Source of the DNA: Listeria immobilis
GTDB lineage: Bacteria; Bacillota; Bacilli; Lactobacillales; Listeriaceae
Assembly: GCF_014322765.1 (NCBI RefSeq)
Contig: NZ_JAASTZ010000018.1
Coordinates: 1-62,545, forward strand
Reading direction: 5' to 3'
DNA length: 62,545 bases
The notes under the pieces were generated by a model. The model worked only from the letters and a program-made list of their open reading frames with translations. It had not been told where the DNA came from and did not search any database. The position numbers and the translations under genes are program-made. The number at the start of each line of letters is the position of its first letter. Position 1 is the first letter of the stretch. This document shows positions 53,788 through 62,262 of this stretch, piece by piece.

Positions 53788-54795
53788 ATGAAAGCAGCAC
53801 AAATCAGCAAATATTCAAAAGAACTACATGCGAATATTACAGAAATACCGATCCCCCCTATTTTGGATACCCAAGTATTAATAAAAGTGAAAGCGGCTGC
53901 TGTTAATCCGCTAGAAATTCTGAACATAACTGGTTCAGTAAAACTAATCCAAAATTATTCTATGCCTTTCACTCTTGGGAATGAATTAACGGGTATAATT
54001 GAGAAAGTTGGCGACAATGTACAAGGCTTTAAAGTTGGAGATGCTGTCTACACTAGACTACCGATAGAACATATTGGTGCTTTTGCAGAATATGTCGCTG
54101 TTGATGCAACTGCCATATGGTTTTTGCCTAGCCATTTAGATTTTGTTACAGGCGCAGCAGTTCCTTTGACAGGTCTAACAGCTTATCAAGGTCTGCACGA
54201 AAAATTAAACGCTAAAGCAGGTCAGACCGTATTTATTGCAGGAGGATCAGGTAGTTTTGGTCAAATGGCCATCCCTATTGCAAAATCAATGGGATTAAAT
54301 GTTATTGTATCAGGAAACATTACCGCTAAAGAACGAACTTTAGCAGTTGGTGCAGATCGCTTTATCGACTATAAAACAGAAAATTATTGGGAAGTACTAG
54401 AACCAGTCGATTTTGTGATTGATACATTAGGTGCATCCGAATTTGAACGAGAATTAGCAATTATCAAATCAGGTGGTCGTTTATTAAGTCTTATAACAGG
54501 CCCTAATAAAAATTTTGCAATAAGCCAAGGACTACCAAAATGGAAGCAATTTTTATTTGGTTTAGCTGGCTCCAAGTATGATAAAAAAGCAAAAGAAAAA
54601 AATATCGAGTATCATTTTATTTTTGTTCGGGCAGATGGAAAACAATTGGAACAAGTATCTAAGATTGTCGAAAAAAATCAGATTATCCCAGCTGTTAATC
54701 CAATAAAATTTCAGTTAGAGGACATCAATCAAGCCTTAGAGCTAGTCGCAAACGGACATCCAGAGGGGAAGGTAATCATAAGGTTTGATGAGTGA
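53788..54795 (+). CDS. Zinc-free medium-chain (quinone-type) oxidoreductase
   Basis: A 335-residue MDR-family enzyme: GroES-like N-terminal domain (LGNELTGIIEKVGDNVQGFK), the Rossmann motif FIAGGSGSFGQMAI, and the C-terminal NGHPEGKVIIRF. There is no structural zinc Cys cluster, so it belongs to the quinone oxidoreductase/enoyl reductase side. It is separately preceded by a TetR operator. The AT-rich cassette and the IS3 debris directly behind it suggest acquisition by transfer. Confidence 0.88.
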   Translation: MKAAQISKYSKELHANITEIPIPPILDTQVLIKVKAAAVNPLEILNITGSVKLIQNYSMPFTLGNELTGIIEKVGDNVQGFKVGDAVYTRLPIEHIGAFAEYVAVDATAIWFLPSHLDFVTGAAVPLTGLTAYQGLHEKLNAKAGQTVFIAGGSGSFGQMAIPIAKSMGLNVIVSGNITAKERTLAVGADRFIDYKTENYWEVLEPVDFVIDTLGASEFERELAIIKSGGRLLSLITGPNKNFAISQGLPKWKQFLFGLAGSKYDKKAKEKNIEYHFIFVRADGKQLEQVSKIVEKNQIIPAVNPIKFQLEDINQALELVANGHPEGKVIIRFDE

Positions 54796-54823
54796 CAAGA
54801 AGTAAATGGAATAGAAGTCTTCC

Positions 54824-55375
54824 TCAGCCATAATGTTGATGTTCCTTACGAATCGCTTGAATTTCTTCTTCCATGCTTTGTGTTGAAGTGTTTCTATCGA
54901 GGCGTTTTTGCCAGTACATGTAAGTGGCCTTTGGAAACCTTAGGGTTTCTAGAATATCTTTTAATCGAAAATGTCCTCGGAGGTTGTGAATAATTCGTGC
55001 GATTCGTTCATTTTTTGTTCATCCTCTAGACGCAGCCTCCTCAATTCTTTTAAATAGGCATTCTCAATTTTTAACATTCTATTTTCTTTTTCTAGTTTCT
55101 CTACTTGGGATGATTCACTTGGTAATGACTGGATTTCGTTTCTTTTCTTCTTAGTCATTCTAGGTGGACGTCCTTTCTGTTTAGAGAGTCCATCTATACC
55201 AAGCGTACGTGAATTTTAAGGCAATTCGCAATCAAAGATGGATTGCTCATTTTGAGAATATTGGCTACTTCTTGATAGGATAACTCTGTCGTAAAGTACA
55301 ACTCTATCGCATTTAACTTAAATTGAACCGAGTACTTCTTACTTTTTCGGCTACGAAATAGTGGAATTGGAAACT
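54824..55375 (-). pseudogene. IS3-family (IS150-type) element remnant: broken orfA and truncated orfB
   Basis: Minus strand. Read from 55375: the orfA head (KKYSVQFKLNAIELYFTTEL, SYQEVANILKMSNPSLIA) is shifted out of frame near 55205; the remaining orfA (54961-55158) has the leucine-zipper part VEKLEKENRMLKIENAYLKE. orfB begins in the overlapping frame (RIIHNLRGHFRLKDILETLR, FPKATYMYWQKRLD) over an A-rich slip site but stops at 54824 after HYG. The DDE catalytic core is absent, so it is dead. Confidence 0.85.
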
Positions 55376-55414
55376 TTTAATAATTACTTCCTGTGCATGT
55401 TCATCAATTTCCAT
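55313..55414 (-). pseudogene. Possible 5' fragment of an immunity gene cut by the IS3 remnant
   Basis: ATG 55414 has GAGGG 4 nt upstream; the product starts MEIDEHAQEVIIKSFQFH and then runs into the IS remnant. It is in line with the two immunity-like genes before it, so it may be what is left of a third. Confidence 0.3.
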
Positions 55415-55437
55415 ATTTCCCTCGTAATACTTGTTAG

Positions 55438-55875
55438 TCAAATATATGAATTTAAAGAATCCCTCAAATTTCCAGATACTTTCTTTGGTAAACTAGCTAA
55501 TTCATATGTTTTATAGTCTTCTAACCACTGACAGTCTCCATTGAGCATGAAACTCCAATGCCGTGGAAGACCTCTCGAAAGGATAAGAAATGATACATCA
55601 ATTCGTTCTTTCGCAGAGTTGTATTCTGGCAACTCTTCTCTATCTTTATCGTCAAAAACATGTAAAAAATAGGACCACACATCATAACAAATAAGCAAAC
55701 CATCCATATCCCGACATACATAATTTAAAGAAACCTCATCAAAATGCATTAAAAAAACTAGAGCGAATGTTGGACCAATAAGCGCTATTTCTTCATCAGA
55801 TAAAACTTTATAATTCAATTGATAGTCATCCATTAATTGTTTGAATTGGTTTGTGAAATCAGTTTCATACTCCAT
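55438..55875 (-). CDS. Putative immunity protein, paralogue of the preceding gene
   Basis: A 145-residue acidic protein. ATG 55875 follows AAGGAG and is 1 nt after the stop of the upstream gene. It shares a pattern with that gene: (D/E)YQ near residue 18, DEEIALIGPTFAL against EDEIMLLHPNYAL, and LILSRGLPRHWSFMLNG against LIHSRGLRKYFPKLLAG. Family not recognised. An immunity role is inferred from its place downstream of the LXG toxin. Confidence 0.65.
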   Translation of the reverse strand: MEYETDFTNQFKQLMDDYQLNYKVLSDEEIALIGPTFALVFLMHFDEVSLNYVCRDMDGLLICYDVWSYFLHVFDDKDREELPEYNSAKERIDVSFLILSRGLPRHWSFMLNGDCQWLEDYKTYELASLPKKVSGNLRDSLNSYI

Positions 55876-55876
55876 T

Positions 55877-56305
55877 TTAACTCCTTCTTTGATAAGCTTC
55901 CTGTTCATCTATACTAATTTCTCTAGGTTCATTATAAAAATTGGTATTTTCAAATGCTTCAATCCAATCAGTTTTTCCCGCTAACAATTTCGGAAAATAT
56001 TTTCTAAGTCCTCTTGAATGGATAAGCAAGCCATTAGAAATTTTATCTGCTAGACTATTGGCTGGAACAATATTAGCTAATAAGCTTTTTTCATAACTTG
56101 AGAATAAAAAATTGGTAATCTTCACTTTCTCTAATCGATTAATAAATAAGTAATATATATCAATTCCTTCTCTACTTTTCCAAATAGTCAGAGCGTAATT
56201 AGGGTGCAATAACATTATCTCGTCTTCGTTTACTTTAATTACGCTAAATTGATACTCTTGAATTATATCTGCAAAACAATTTTGTACTGCGTGTTTAAAA
56301 TCCAT
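55877..56305 (-). CDS. Putative immunity protein
   Basis: A 142-residue protein with start at ATG 56305 (GGTGA ribosome site; an in-frame TTG is 4 codons earlier). Key strings: FADIIQEYQFSVIKVNEDEI, LLIHSRGLRKYFPKLLAGK, TDWIEAFENTNFY. It is homologous to the following gene (55438-55875) by eye. No membrane segment. It belongs to the LXG locus and lies after a degenerate stretch with a 29-codon gene remnant. Confidence 0.65.
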   Translation of the reverse strand: MDFKHAVQNCFADIIQEYQFSVIKVNEDEIMLLHPNYALTIWKSREGIDIYYLFINRLEKVKITNFLFSSYEKSLLANIVPANSLADKISNGLLIHSRGLRKYFPKLLAGKTDWIEAFENTNFYNEPREISIDEQEAYQRRS

Positions 56306-56356
56306 TAATTTCACCAACGTTATTTTAGTTCATAGCCTTGACACTTTTCGTATCAA

Positions 56357-56446
56357 TTACAAGTCCTCGTTATTTATCTTATCTAAAAGTTTTTCTCTCT
56401 CAGCTTTCCATTCCACAACAATTTTTTGGAATTCGGAAGTAGGCAT
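56357..56446 (-). pseudogene. 29-codon C-terminal gene remnant
   Basis: The frame MPTSEFQKIVVEWKAEREKL LDKINNEDL then stop looks like the C-terminus of a protein; upstream codons (K-P-T-I-K) continue the frame to a stop at 56464, and no ribosome site is present. Most likely the tail of a deleted immunity gene. Confidence 0.35.
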
Positions 56447-56491
56447 TTTTATTGTTGGTTTTTAGTATACAGATTTTGACAATAAACAACT

Positions 56492-56863
56492 CTATTCTTC
56501 ATTCATAAAGTCCTCTATCATTTTTCGACTTTCTTGGCAAAATTGAAAGTTTGTGATTTTAGCATAATTTTTTTCAATATAATCCAGCAAATGGGTGATA
56601 TTATCTAATTTACTCTGACCTTTTTCACTTTTTTCACCTCTTACAAAGGCAATCCATCCAATATTAAATAACTCATTCTCTTGCCAAAACCTTATATAAA
56701 GAGTGCTTATTTCATCATATCTCTCATAACCAATAATAAAATCAATTTTTTTATTAGAAAATGTTATGGAATCATTCTTGAGTTCTGTTAATGTATACCC
56801 AAAATCAAGTAAGAATTGGCATTTATTAAGAATTATACCTTTTGAAGTTTCATCAATTTTCAT
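56492..56863 (-). CDS. Probable cognate immunity protein of the LXG toxin
   Basis: A 123-residue acidic protein, first gene after the toxin (12 bp gap), the usual place of the cognate immunity gene. Strand-rich start (GYTLTELKNDSITFSNKKID) and helical end (NFQFCQESRKMIEDFMNEE). No family assigned. It differs from the two paralogous genes further downstream. Confidence 0.65.
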   Translation of the reverse strand: MKIDETSKGIILNKCQFLLDFGYTLTELKNDSITFSNKKIDFIIGYERYDEISTLYIRFWQENELFNIGWIAFVRGEKSEKGQSKLDNITHLLDYIEKNYAKITNFQFCQESRKMIEDFMNEE

Positions 56864-56875
56864 TGTTTTATCTCC

Positions 56876-58264
56876 TCATTTTTTTAACTTCATAGAGCTA
56901 GTGGTTGAGTCATATTCATATCCATGTTTCACCAAATAATCATACTCTCTACCAAACCCTGTGAATCGTTTAGTCCCAACCACGTATAAATTTTCTATAG
57001 ATGGTTTGGTCGCCATTGATATATCATCACCACGTTGGATTGCTTTATCCAAAAATGGCTGATTAAACTCATCCCAAAATTGATTAGGATTTATATATAA
57101 ATCATCTGGTGCATTTAAAAGATTAAATCTATTTTTCTTCATGCCAAAATCTAATGACTTTACATTCCCTAATTCGGTTAACACATTCCTAGTATCTGAG
57201 ACATAAGTACCTAAAACCGTCGTAGTCTCCCAAGGACTCGTTTTTAACTTTACACCTGATGTCGGTAAATAATCTAGTTTTCTTACTTGCCCAAACTCTG
57301 CATAAAAAGCACTTACCCCAAAAGCTCCAGCATACTGTAAAAATACAGTTGAACCATCTACTAATCTTTGTCCTCCACTAATCCTTTCAGCAGTAACCGC
57401 ATCTAGTCCATACACTGCTCGATAAAATGCCCCAACACCGAATAATTCTCGCATACCTGTCTCGTTTTGCCAATAAATCATCTGTTGATTAACCAAATCC
57501 AAAGTAGCTTCTGTGTTTAGTTTACCATCAGTAGTAACATATCCCGCACGGTTCCCCTCTGGAATATAAGGTAACATTCCGATATCTTCCATAGCCTTTA
57601 CTTTGTCATCTATTGCTTTTTGTGAGGCATATAAATCCACAAGATCTTCAAAATTAGAAGCATTTAATTTGTCCACTTTATACACACCAGTTTGACTATT
57701 AAAAGAAATATTAGACTGAATATCACTCACTCCACGATTAATTGCTTGAGCTAAGTCACTTAATTCTTGGAAAAAGGTACTATGCCCGCGTTCAAAGTCG
57801 AGAAATTTTTCCAAAAGTTGTTCTTTTTTATAGTTAGCAAAAATTTGTGATTGAAGTGTATTAATTTCACCTTGTCTAGATACTGCTGTCATCGAACTCA
57901 ACTCTAATTGAATTTGTTCCAATTTATTTTCTAAATGATTTATTTTTTGATCTAATTCATATAAACCTTCCGCATCAATTTTCGCACTAGGAGAACTATC
58001 CACTTGGCTATGAAAATCAGTAATATATTTCCGTAAAGATTCTTCGCTAACTTGAAGTGCTTGCTTAATAGAAGCACATAGTGGCAAATAAGTCGCTGCG
58101 TAATATCCTTTAGATGCGCTAATAGCATCTCCTGAAAGTGAATCATCTTGCAAATAAGTAGTGATAGCATTTTGTATAGCTGTAATTTGTGTCTTAGCCT
58201 GTTGATTGGCGATTTTCAATTCATGTGAAAAATGGTTTACTTCTGCAATGTCAATTCGAGTCAT
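56876..58264 (-). CDS. LXG-domain polymorphic toxin (T7SS effector)
   Basis: A 462-residue protein. Residues 1-220 form the helical LXG domain (SLSGDAISASKGYYAATYLP carries the L-x-G); the middle is a linker/pretoxin region; the last ~110 residues are the toxin domain (FWDEFNQPFLDKAIQRGDD, FTGFGREYDYLVKHGYEYD), a C-terminal type common to LXG proteins whose activity I cannot name. No Sec signal; export would be by the Esx/T7SS machinery, which is not in the window. Start overlaps the upstream gene by 4 bp. Confidence 0.88.
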   Translation of the reverse strand: MTRIDIAEVNHFSHELKIANQQAKTQITAIQNAITTYLQDDSLSGDAISASKGYYAATYLPLCASIKQALQVSEESLRKYITDFHSQVDSSPSAKIDAEGLYELDQKINHLENKLEQIQLELSSMTAVSRQGEINTLQSQIFANYKKEQLLEKFLDFERGHSTFFQELSDLAQAINRGVSDIQSNISFNSQTGVYKVDKLNASNFEDLVDLYASQKAIDDKVKAMEDIGMLPYIPEGNRAGYVTTDGKLNTEATLDLVNQQMIYWQNETGMRELFGVGAFYRAVYGLDAVTAERISGGQRLVDGSTVFLQYAGAFGVSAFYAEFGQVRKLDYLPTSGVKLKTSPWETTTVLGTYVSDTRNVLTELGNVKSLDFGMKKNRFNLLNAPDDLYINPNQFWDEFNQPFLDKAIQRGDDISMATKPSIENLYVVGTKRFTGFGREYDYLVKHGYEYDSTTSSMKLKK

Positions 58265-58629
58265 AAACGCATCTCCTTTTTGAAATCCTGTTGTTTAGTT
58301 TCAAGTGCAAGAATGCTTTGTTGATGCTTTTTTTGCTCTTTGTGTAATTCATTTTGAATCTCTGTAGTAATGGTTACCGTCTTCTGGTCATATTGCCGGA
58401 CATCATCATCAATTTGCCAAAAAGTGTTTTTAGCTTGTTCTCCTTGCCAAACATCCTGCATATGGTAAAAAATATCATTCATTTCCCGTTTAGCTTGCTT
58501 AATATCTACCTCTACTTCTTCTAGCTTTCTCAATTTCTGTTTAACATTAAACAGAGCATCTTCTTCCAGCTCCAAACTCTTTTTAATTTGTAGTAGTTCT
58601 TGTTCTACTTCTTGGGTGTATTCATCCAC
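58261..58629 (-). CDS. LXG-associated helical protein (DUF3958/Lap type)
   Basis: A 122-residue all-alpha, heptad-rich protein (EQELLQIKKSLELEEDALFN; AKREMNDIFYHMQDVWQGEQ) with a W-x-G-like turn (VWQGEQ). It begins with GTG directly after the preceding stop. Small helical partners of this kind bind LXG domains and guide them to the T7SS. Confidence 0.72.
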   Translation of the reverse strand: MDEYTQEVEQELLQIKKSLELEEDALFNVKQKLRKLEEVEVDIKQAKREMNDIFYHMQDVWQGEQAKNTFWQIDDDVRQYDQKTVTITTEIQNELHKEQKKHQQSILALETKQQDFKKEMRL

Positions 58630-58914
58630 TTAACGTACCTCCAAATTCATCTTTTGACTGATGGATTTATCTTGTTTCGCAAAAGCTTCTCCCATTTGCT
58701 TGATTCGAATCGCATCATCCTGTGCAATCGAACCAAAACTTTCTATTCCCTCAAGTAATTCAAGCAACGATTCCCGAAAAAGTTGGATGGAATTAGATTG
58801 AGTATAGCTCATATTACCGTTTTTCATAGGATAGTAATCTAACTTTTCCGCACTATCCCCTAGAGACGTTGCATGAGTATTCATTTTTTCTTTACTAATA
58901 CGAATTTTTGTCAT
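58630..58914 (-). CDS. LXG-associated WXG100-like protein (DUF3130/SACOL2603 family type)
   Basis: A 94-residue helical protein (IRISKEKMNTHATSLGDSAE; QSNSIQLFRESLLELLEGIE; AQDDAIRIKQMGEAFAKQDK), fitting the DUF3130-type T7SS small proteins that act as LXG targeting factors. First gene of the operon, with an AAAGGG ribosome site. The order DUF3130-like, DUF3958-like, LXG is typical for Listeria toxin loci. Confidence 0.75.
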   Translation of the reverse strand: MTKIRISKEKMNTHATSLGDSAEKLDYYPMKNGNMSYTQSNSIQLFRESLLELLEGIESFGSIAQDDAIRIKQMGEAFAKQDKSISQKMNLEVR

Positions 58915-59157
58915 GGTTGTCTTCCCTTTCTGTATGTGATGTTTGTATCATATTATTTAGTATAAAGCTATTTGGGGGTGGTGTCATTTAGAAACATTAA
59001 GTTACTTCTATATCTCCTTGTGATGCTACAACAATAACTGAGTGTGGTAGAATTATTTTTCTTTGATTTGTATCAATCATTTTCTAAGTTTCTCTATTAT
59101 AAATTGCAGTTTAATAGAAGTAAATATTATAACAAAAACTGTTATCACTCAGCATAG

Positions 59158-59203
59158 AAAAAGCCCTAAAACCTCGTCGTTACTGAGGTTTTGGGGCTTT
59201 TTT
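59158..59203. terminator. Strong bidirectional terminator, probably the original guaA terminator
   Basis: Stem AAAAAGCCC-AAAACCTC with its complement (one unpaired base) and T7 on the plus strand, T5 on the minus. It directly follows a guaA-3'-end-like sequence in minus-strand orientation. Between it and the LXG operon (58915-59157) no gene is seen. Confidence 0.8.
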
Positions 59204-59205
59204 TA

Positions 59206-59217
59206 TTATTCCCACTC
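59206..59217 (-). other. Candidate attR: copy of the guaA 3' end
   Basis: Minus strand GAGTGGGAATAA (in ATAGAGTGGGAATAATAA) equals the usual Firmicute guaA end, coding ..E-W-E-stop. No guaA coding sequence precedes it. The guaA 3' end is a known integration site, and in Listeria an integrative element sits there. This would be the chromosome-distal junction of an island lying towards the right edge of the window. Confidence 0.5.
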
Positions 59218-59308
59218 TATAGCCCATGTGTTGAGTATTGACAAATACCGTTGATAATAAAGAGTTTTGAAGAAGTTTAGAACTCTTTAAAATGAAGAAA
59301 AAACATAA

Positions 59309-59330
59309 AAAGTGCAATAATAGTGCAATG
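59309..59330. repeat. Direct repeats AGTGCAAT near the island end
   Basis: Two copies, 11 bp apart start to start (59311 and 59322), about 100 bp inside the proposed attR; similar to arm-type integrase sites. The remaining 59218-59380 holds a short hairpin (AAAGAGTT/AACTCTTT, 59261-59288) and no gene. Confidence 0.35.
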
Positions 59331-59380
59331 AAGTTTTAACCACGCTCAAGCTTATAAAAGTAATTGCTGTCGATATCCAA

Positions 59381-59416
59381 AAAACATGGTTAGTGAAATG
59401 CCACTAATCATGTTTT
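59381..59416 (-). terminator. Terminator of the gajA-gajB operon
   Basis: A 15-bp stem with one G-U/A-C type mismatch (59381-59395 with 59402-59416) and a 6-nt loop; T-rich on both strands. About 95 bp after the helicase stop. Confidence 0.75.
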
Positions 59417-59508
59417 ATTTTTAAGTTAAGTATTTTAAACAAGATTTGAAAGTCAACACAGAAATCCCATGTTTCCGATTTTTCAAAACAACTAGTCAAA
59501 TTCGTTTA

Positions 59509-60612
59509 TTAATAGATCGGTAACTTATCTGTTACAATATTATTTTTACATACTATACCAACACTATACTTCGCTCTTGTAATTGCTACATAAAATTTGC
59601 ATTTTATTTCAAAGTTATCTAGTGTGTTATTTTCAAATATCCAATCCGTTATTTTTTTTGTTGGATAAATCAATACCCTATCCCGAGTTGATCCTTTTGA
59701 TTCTCCAAAATTTTTAACTTCATAGTTTAAGTTAACTTTTTTTGATCGAGAATATCTTAATTGTGTTGGTGAAAATTCTTTCAAATACCTTTCAACATCC
59801 TGTTCTTTTATTAGAAACACACCGTCATGTGTTGTTGTCTCATATTGTAAAGATGTACATTTAGGGTACTCTGGAAATAAATTGTTTGCAAAATCACAAA
59901 TCGACTGATTATTACGCCAACTTCCATTAAGCGTTTTTTCATCTATACGACATTGGATTGATTTGCACTCAGTTTCTATAAAATCTCGTATTCTTCCATC
60001 AGAATATTTTTTATATTTATCTGAGAAATGTGTATGGTAAGTTACTTGTCTTGGATCACCAGCTATTTTAACCCTAGTCTCGGTTTTAAATAAAAGTTTT
60101 ATTATCTCTAAATCATATCCTGCCATATCTTGTACTTCATCAATAAAAATATGTTTAAATAAAGCTGAAATTCTTTCAAATACAAAACCATTACTTTTCT
60201 CATTACAACGTATGACAAACTTAGCAAGTTTATCAGAATAAATTTGGAAATCATTTGAAAAATAATGACGTTCAATGTTCTCTGTCTCTTTAAAATATAC
60301 CGGAAATTTTGCTCCTTTGTATTTTATACCAGATTTTTCATTCACAAGTAGCAAGCCATTTATTTCCTTTTTCGTAAGTTTCCCTTGATAGGGCTTTGCT
60401 CCATGCTCTATTAGAAAAGAAAACCAAGTCCTAATTGTAACATGTGCTGGAATTATTCCTTTGTTTAATTCAATAAATTTATTCTTTATTTCTTTTTCGT
60501 TTTCTTCTGTAAAAGTGGTAATCAATACTGCATCACTACACTTAATTGCCTCTTTTACTATGAATGTGGTTTTTCCTGCACCAGCAGCGGCAACTAGAAA
60601 TTCATTTTTCAT
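59509..60612 (-). CDS. gajB: GajB-like UvrD/Rep-family helicase (Gabija-type system)
   Basis: A 367-residue compact SF1A helicase. Motif I AAAGAGKTTF (8-17), Ia LITTFTEEN, II FIDEVQDM (156-163), III AGDPRQVTYHT (184-194), IV NGSWRNNQSICDFA (229-242), VI YVAITRAK (341-348). Shorter than the roughly 490 residues of the B. cereus GajB, so auxiliary 1B/2B parts are reduced. Start overlaps the stop of the OLD nuclease gene by 4 bp (ATGA), implying a joint function. In Gabija the helicase works with the GajA nuclease against phage DNA. Confidence 0.82.
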   Translation of the reverse strand: MKNEFLVAAAGAGKTTFIVKEAIKCSDAVLITTFTEENEKEIKNKFIELNKGIIPAHVTIRTWFSFLIEHGAKPYQGKLTKKEINGLLLVNEKSGIKYKGAKFPVYFKETENIERHYFSNDFQIYSDKLAKFVIRCNEKSNGFVFERISALFKHIFIDEVQDMAGYDLEIIKLLFKTETRVKIAGDPRQVTYHTHFSDKYKKYSDGRIRDFIETECKSIQCRIDEKTLNGSWRNNQSICDFANNLFPEYPKCTSLQYETTTHDGVFLIKEQDVERYLKEFSPTQLRYSRSKKVNLNYEVKNFGESKGSTRDRVLIYPTKKITDWIFENNTLDNFEIKCKFYVAITRAKYSVGIVCKNNIVTDKLPIY

Positions 60613-62255
60613 AATATTGCCCTCTTGATATATTCTGGATAATTCACATTAGTTTCAGATGAAAATATTTTCAAGGCACATTCTGTCTTATTTTGTTTCA
60701 TATATTTATGCAAGTCATCCTCTGAAGAAAATTCCTTACCAAAGATATCATTAAACGTTTGCACGCTGTTTTCTTTTAACATAAGGGGTTCCAAAGTATT
60801 ATAATTAAACTTTTTTTTATTTTCCCCTTTCCCTAAGGTTAATGTTCCTGTATGCACATTTTCGTCATAGCAAATTTCTATATATTTTTTTTTATTTTCC
60901 CCAATATAATCTGCATATTTTTTCTCAAGGGCTCTTTTATCACCATCATTATCAGTAACAACCTTTACAGGTATTTCCAGATTCTGTGCGATTTCTAGAA
61001 ACCTCAAAAAAGAAGTACCTACTGCAATAATTTCCACTCCATCTTCAATTGGGAGTCTTCCATTATTATTGTCCAAATATGCCCTTTGAAGTACAAGCTC
61101 ATCGGAATCTCCCTCAACTAAAATAGCTTTTTTACAGAGTATTAATCGTAGAGTATCGTAACCTGATATCTTTTCGAAAAACTCTTTCGCTCCTAATGAA
61201 TTAAATCTAGTTGTTTTTTGCTGGTTTAATAATATCAAATTATCCAATCCTAACTTGTTAGAAACAAAACTACTATGTGTAGATATGATAATTTGTTTTG
61301 TATTGTAATTTTCCTTAATACTGTTTAGCAGTTGGTTAAGTCGTGTATGACTGATATGACATTCTGGTTCTTCAATAAGTATCACTGAAGAAGACTCTGC
61401 TTTTTTATCAGATAATGCCAAATCAGTTTTAATTATGGCTTGCTCTCCTTTACCAATAAAATCAAAGGGTATGTTATCAAGTTGTGTTATAAGACTACCA
61501 TCCCAAGTTGAACGAGAACCTAAATCTACTGTTAATTCTATTTTTTTATTACTTAGTTTTGATATATCAGTTATCATCGAATTTATTCTAGCTATTGCTG
61601 GATCTTGCGAAAATGTTTCTTTTACTTTTCTGTATGCTTGAGCAACTTTTGTTTTTTCATCTGTCTCTAATATATTTTGGACAATTCTAGATATATAAAT
61701 ATCAGATCCATTTTGAAATTTACTAAATCCCACATCAATAAATGATGATTTGATTGGCATACTTCTTGGTGTTAATGGCTTTCTGGCAAATGAATACCAA
61801 TCTATATCATAGTATTCTATAGGTACACTAATTACCTCTCCCAACTCAATTAGTGATCTATATTCCTCATTATATTTTTCATCTAATGCTATCTTTAAAC
61901 CAATGCCACTTGCTTTTCCCGATAAATTTTTTTCTAAAAACCTATCTCCTTCCAATATTGGAAAATCCTCATTTAGATATAGTTCAATCAAAATATGTGG
62001 TGGCTCAGTAGGTAATCCATTTTTGATATTTTCAATATATTTTTTTACAATTTCATAATTAAACAAATACTGAGTTAGATTTCCTCTAATAGGTTTACCT
62101 CTAAAAATACCACTCAACGCTAAATGAATAGCTTCTAGTATAGTAGACTTTCCTGCTTCATTATTACCTACTAAGATATTAATTCCTTGATTTAAATCTA
62201 ACTCAAAACTACCATTAATACACTTGAAATTTTCAATTCTAATTTTCTTTATCAT
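60609..62255 (-). CDS. gajA: GajA-like OLD-family nuclease: ABC-type ATPase plus TOPRIM (Gabija-type system)
   Basis: A 548-residue class 2 OLD protein. ATPase: IRIENFKCINGSFELDLNQG, Walker A GNNEAGKST (30-38), signature-like FIGKGEQA (267-273), Walker B VILIEEPECHIS (291-302), H-loop STHSSF (325-330). TOPRIM: ILVEGDSDE with Glu381, and VVTDNDGDK with Asp435/437/439. Length close to GajA (578). Its start codon lies only 7 bp from the end of an IS3 element, with no good ribosome site. Confidence 0.85.
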   Translation of the reverse strand: MIKKIRIENFKCINGSFELDLNQGINILVGNNEAGKSTILEAIHLALSGIFRGKPIRGNLTQYLFNYEIVKKYIENIKNGLPTEPPHILIELYLNEDFPILEGDRFLEKNLSGKASGIGLKIALDEKYNEEYRSLIELGEVISVPIEYYDIDWYSFARKPLTPRSMPIKSSFIDVGFSKFQNGSDIYISRIVQNILETDEKTKVAQAYRKVKETFSQDPAIARINSMITDISKLSNKKIELTVDLGSRSTWDGSLITQLDNIPFDFIGKGEQAIIKTDLALSDKKAESSSVILIEEPECHISHTRLNQLLNSIKENYNTKQIIISTHSSFVSNKLGLDNLILLNQQKTTRFNSLGAKEFFEKISGYDTLRLILCKKAILVEGDSDELVLQRAYLDNNNGRLPIEDGVEIIAVGTSFLRFLEIAQNLEIPVKVVTDNDGDKRALEKKYADYIGENKKKYIEICYDENVHTGTLTLGKGENKKKFNYNTLEPLMLKENSVQTFNDIFGKEFSSEDDLHKYMKQNKTECALKIFSSETNVNYPEYIKRAIL

Positions 62256-62262
62256 AGCTTAC

